DNA of 64,000 nt from Aequorivita sp. HC6-5 (GTDB lineage: Bacteria; Bacteroidota; Bacteroidia; Flavobacteriales; Flavobacteriaceae), in assembly GCA_905182755.1 (NCBI GenBank), contig CAJJCS010000002.1:579001-643000 (forward strand), read 5' to 3'. Made by a program: the position numbers and the translations under genes. Below the pieces are notes generated by a model. The model worked only from the letters and a program-made list of their open reading frames with translations, was not told the origin of the DNA and did not search any database. Position 1 is the first letter of the stretch. Each line of letters starts with the position of its first letter. This document shows positions 62,505 through 64,000 of this stretch, in pieces.

Positions 62505-62777
62505 ATGAATGAAGATATAAAGAAATATGAAACACAACAATTAGATAAATTAAAGATTAATGACCCTGAGGAGTATCAAAGATTAAAATACGCTCAACAA
62601 ACTAGAAATAAATCCCGGAAAAAGAAATCGAATAAAAGAAATGTAATATATGTTTTAATTGTTCTTCCTTTAAGTTGGATTAATTACATTTTTAGTGGTC
62701 CTCCGATTTTATATTTGTTATTTCCATTTTCCCCATTTATTTTAAGAAAATTGTTTAGTAAATCAAATTACTCATAA
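62505..62777 (+). CDS. Small membrane protein, unknown
   Basis: 90 residues: a charged N-terminal half (KKYETQQLDKLKINDPEEYQ, then Lys/Arg-rich) followed by one or two hydrophobic segments (VIYVLIVLPLSWINYIF and ILYLLFPFSPFIL). There is an ATG start, and amino-acid composition is plausible. No homologue recognised. Confidence 0.5.
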   Translation: MNEDIKKYETQQLDKLKINDPEEYQRLKYAQQTRNKSRKKKSNKRNVIYVLIVLPLSWINYIFSGPPILYLLFPFSPFILRKLFSKSNYS

Positions 62778-62880
62778 TTTTTTTAAATAGAGTGGACTTT
62801 ACATCTCCAATATTTTTTATTATTAAACACCCAATTATAAAGTAATAGTTAAGTAACTAACTTCAAAATAATTTTTCCTA

Positions 62881-62927
62881 CTATAGGAGTTAAGTCACAT
62901 TATTTTGGTGAAGATTTGGAACTATTA
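62881..62927 (+). repeat. Repeat R4: recombinase-tail-derived motif
   Basis: GGAGTTAAGTCACATTATTT then TGGTGAAGATTTGGAA. It encodes IGVKSHYFGEDLELL in frame, differing from R3 mostly at silent positions. It ends 17 bases before the stop codon of the minus-strand MORN gene. Confidence 0.75.
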
Positions 62928-62943
62928 AAGTTAGATTTTTTGA

Positions 62944-63648
62944 TTAATGAATTGGATTTAGTATAAAATTGTTTTTGTGATAATAAAAAGCATTTTCGTA
63001 ATTAGTATAGGGACCATTATTTAGAGGATTATTACTTATTTTTAATTTTTTAAGGTATCTTTTAAATTCTTCATTTGTCATTTTTAACCATCCATTATAC
63101 CTTGTAGATTTATCCCATAACAATTGACCATTCTCCCATTCTCCTCCAATAACGTAATATCCAGGACCATTTCCTTTTGTATCTCCCCTAAAATTGTATG
63201 CTACACGTCCTTCACCATGAAATTGACCATTTTTAAAGTTTCCGGCATAGTGTTCCTTTATAGGATTACCGTCATACCATACAATATTATTGTACCAGTT
63301 ACGGCCTAAAAATTCAGGCTTACTTCTATTTCTCTGCCCTGATCTGATGTATAGCGAAATTCTGCTACGGTTCCGTTCGGATCGATCCCACCATCCTGTT
63401 GATGCTACAAAAGAAAAGAATAAGAATGCATAAATAGCTGGCTTTTTTCCACCCAACCAAAGCGAAAATACTGTTATAAACAGAATAAATGAACTAATTT
63501 TATAAATCAGATAAATCTCCGTAATTAGAAAAATTAATAATGGAATGTAGATTAGAGAAAATGCTCCAAAAGGAATACTCTCTTTTGGAGGAGCGATTAA
63601 ATAGAGATAACTATAAAAATACGTGTTATTTTGCATTTGCTGACACAA
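62944..63648 (-). CDS. Membrane protein with MORN-like repeats
   Basis: 234 residues (possible alternative start at 63636). Two or three hydrophobic helices (IYIPLLIFLITEIYLIYKI, FILFITVFSLWLGG) precede a soluble part with MORN-like units: HYAGNFKNGQFHGEGRVAY and YYVIGGEWENGQLLW. MORN repeats mediate lipid or protein contacts; no activity is implied. Repeat R4 lies at its 3' end. Confidence 0.65.
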   Translation of the reverse strand: MCQQMQNNTYFYSYLYLIAPPKESIPFGAFSLIYIPLLIFLITEIYLIYKISSFILFITVFSLWLGGKKPAIYAFLFFSFVASTGWWDRSERNRSRISLYIRSGQRNRSKPEFLGRNWYNNIVWYDGNPIKEHYAGNFKNGQFHGEGRVAYNFRGDTKGNGPGYYVIGGEWENGQLLWDKSTRYNGWLKMTNEEFKRYLKKLKISNNPLNNGPYTNYENAFYYHKNNFILNPIH

Positions 63649-63687
63649 TACTTAAATACTGGAAGTGTGTTATTTCTAAATCTTAGT

Positions 63688-64000
63688 TTAGAGACATTTT
63701 TCTTTTATTAACTCATAAGCTTTTGTTATACCTAATTCGCCAGCTCTACTGAAGTCAAGGCATCCTTTTTCAGTTTTTTCTAAAAAATGACTTCTTATTA
63801 TACCTCTGTTAATTAAAGCTTCTGCATAACCATCTTTTAGCTCTATAGCTTTTGTAAAATCTTGTTCGGCTCCATCGTAATTCTTTAAAATAGCTTTAAT
63901 CCGGCCTCTATCAAGGTAAACAACGGCAAGACTTTCCGATTCATCTTCTACAATTGAAAAAAGTATATTATAATCTAATAATGCTCCTCTATAGTCTTCA
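63688..64000 (-). CDS. TPR-repeat protein, C-terminal part (start outside window)
   Basis: A frame open to the window edge, 104 codons, ends at 63688. It contains TPR helices: AVVYLDRGRIKAILKNYDGA, EQDFTKAIELKDGYAEALIN and CLDFSRAGELGITKAYELI. Its stop lies 40 bases from the start of the MORN gene, so they may be one transcription unit. Confidence 0.75.
   Translation of the reverse strand, partial: EDYRGALLDYNILFSIVEDESESLAVVYLDRGRIKAILKNYDGAEQDFTKAIELKDGYAEALINRGIIRSHFLEKTEKGCLDFSRAGELGITKAYELIKEKCL

Noticed and set aside
52625-62927. CRISPR array or integron attC array
   Set aside because: Spacing is irregular (2-5.5 kb), the repeat lacks the inverted core sites of attC, and it translates as a conserved protein end. 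No intI-like gene was found.

Overview
The window looks like a chromosome segment of a marine member of the Flavobacteriia (Bacteroidota). The supporting signs are an AT-rich genome, SusC/SusD pairs, many lipoproteins, about eight proteins with type IX secretion (T9SS) C-terminal sorting domains, TAnnTTTG-type -7 boxes, and the absence of clear Shine-Dalgarno sites. No tRNA, rRNA, CRISPR array or intact transposon was seen.

Layout. 1-990: end of a DsbD-like thiol:disulfide interchange protein. 1079-16498: a laminarin-type (beta-1,3-glucan) polysaccharide utilization locus. It contains a membrane-spanning Y_Y_Y/LuxR regulator, SusC, SusD, a PKD lipoprotein with two glycan-binding-like modules, a GH16 laminarinase, a GH3 beta-glucosidase, a secreted protein with two more copies of the same module, and a further T9SS protein. 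16686-21146: phosphofructokinase, GAPDH, a BadF/NAGK-type sugar kinase and glucose-6-phosphate isomerase. These could carry the glucose released by the locus into glycolysis. 21287-26352: two tandem S8 peptidases, the first broken and the second intact. 26453-43679: mainly housekeeping genes (endonuclease I, RsmB-like methyltransferase, MsbA-like ABC transporter, phosphoglucomutase, GT2, acyl-CoA synthetase, M14 carboxypeptidase, PurL). Between 29.9 and 30.26 kb lies a pair of probable small RNA genes. 43968-51990: a T9SS protein, a SulP transporter with a beta-carbonic anhydrase, and a CotH/LTD protein.

52-64 kb is an accessory region: an RmuC-like protein, a DUF1287 protein, a flavodoxin-fold oxidoreductase, a divergent sulfatase pair, an unusual lipoprotein, GYF-domain and MORN genes, and a TPR protein. 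It is punctuated by two fossils of tyrosine-recombinase C-termini. A short repeat is also present four times; it matches the 3' end of one fossil.

Quality warning. About 46 single- or double-base indels break otherwise well-conserved genes, including GAPDH, PFK, PGI and PurL. About 34 of them fall before 23.8 kb, and most are +1 insertions. They look mostly like residual long-read sequencing errors rather than biology. Frameshifted genes are therefore given as one feature spanning the reconstructed gene, and the shift positions are stated.
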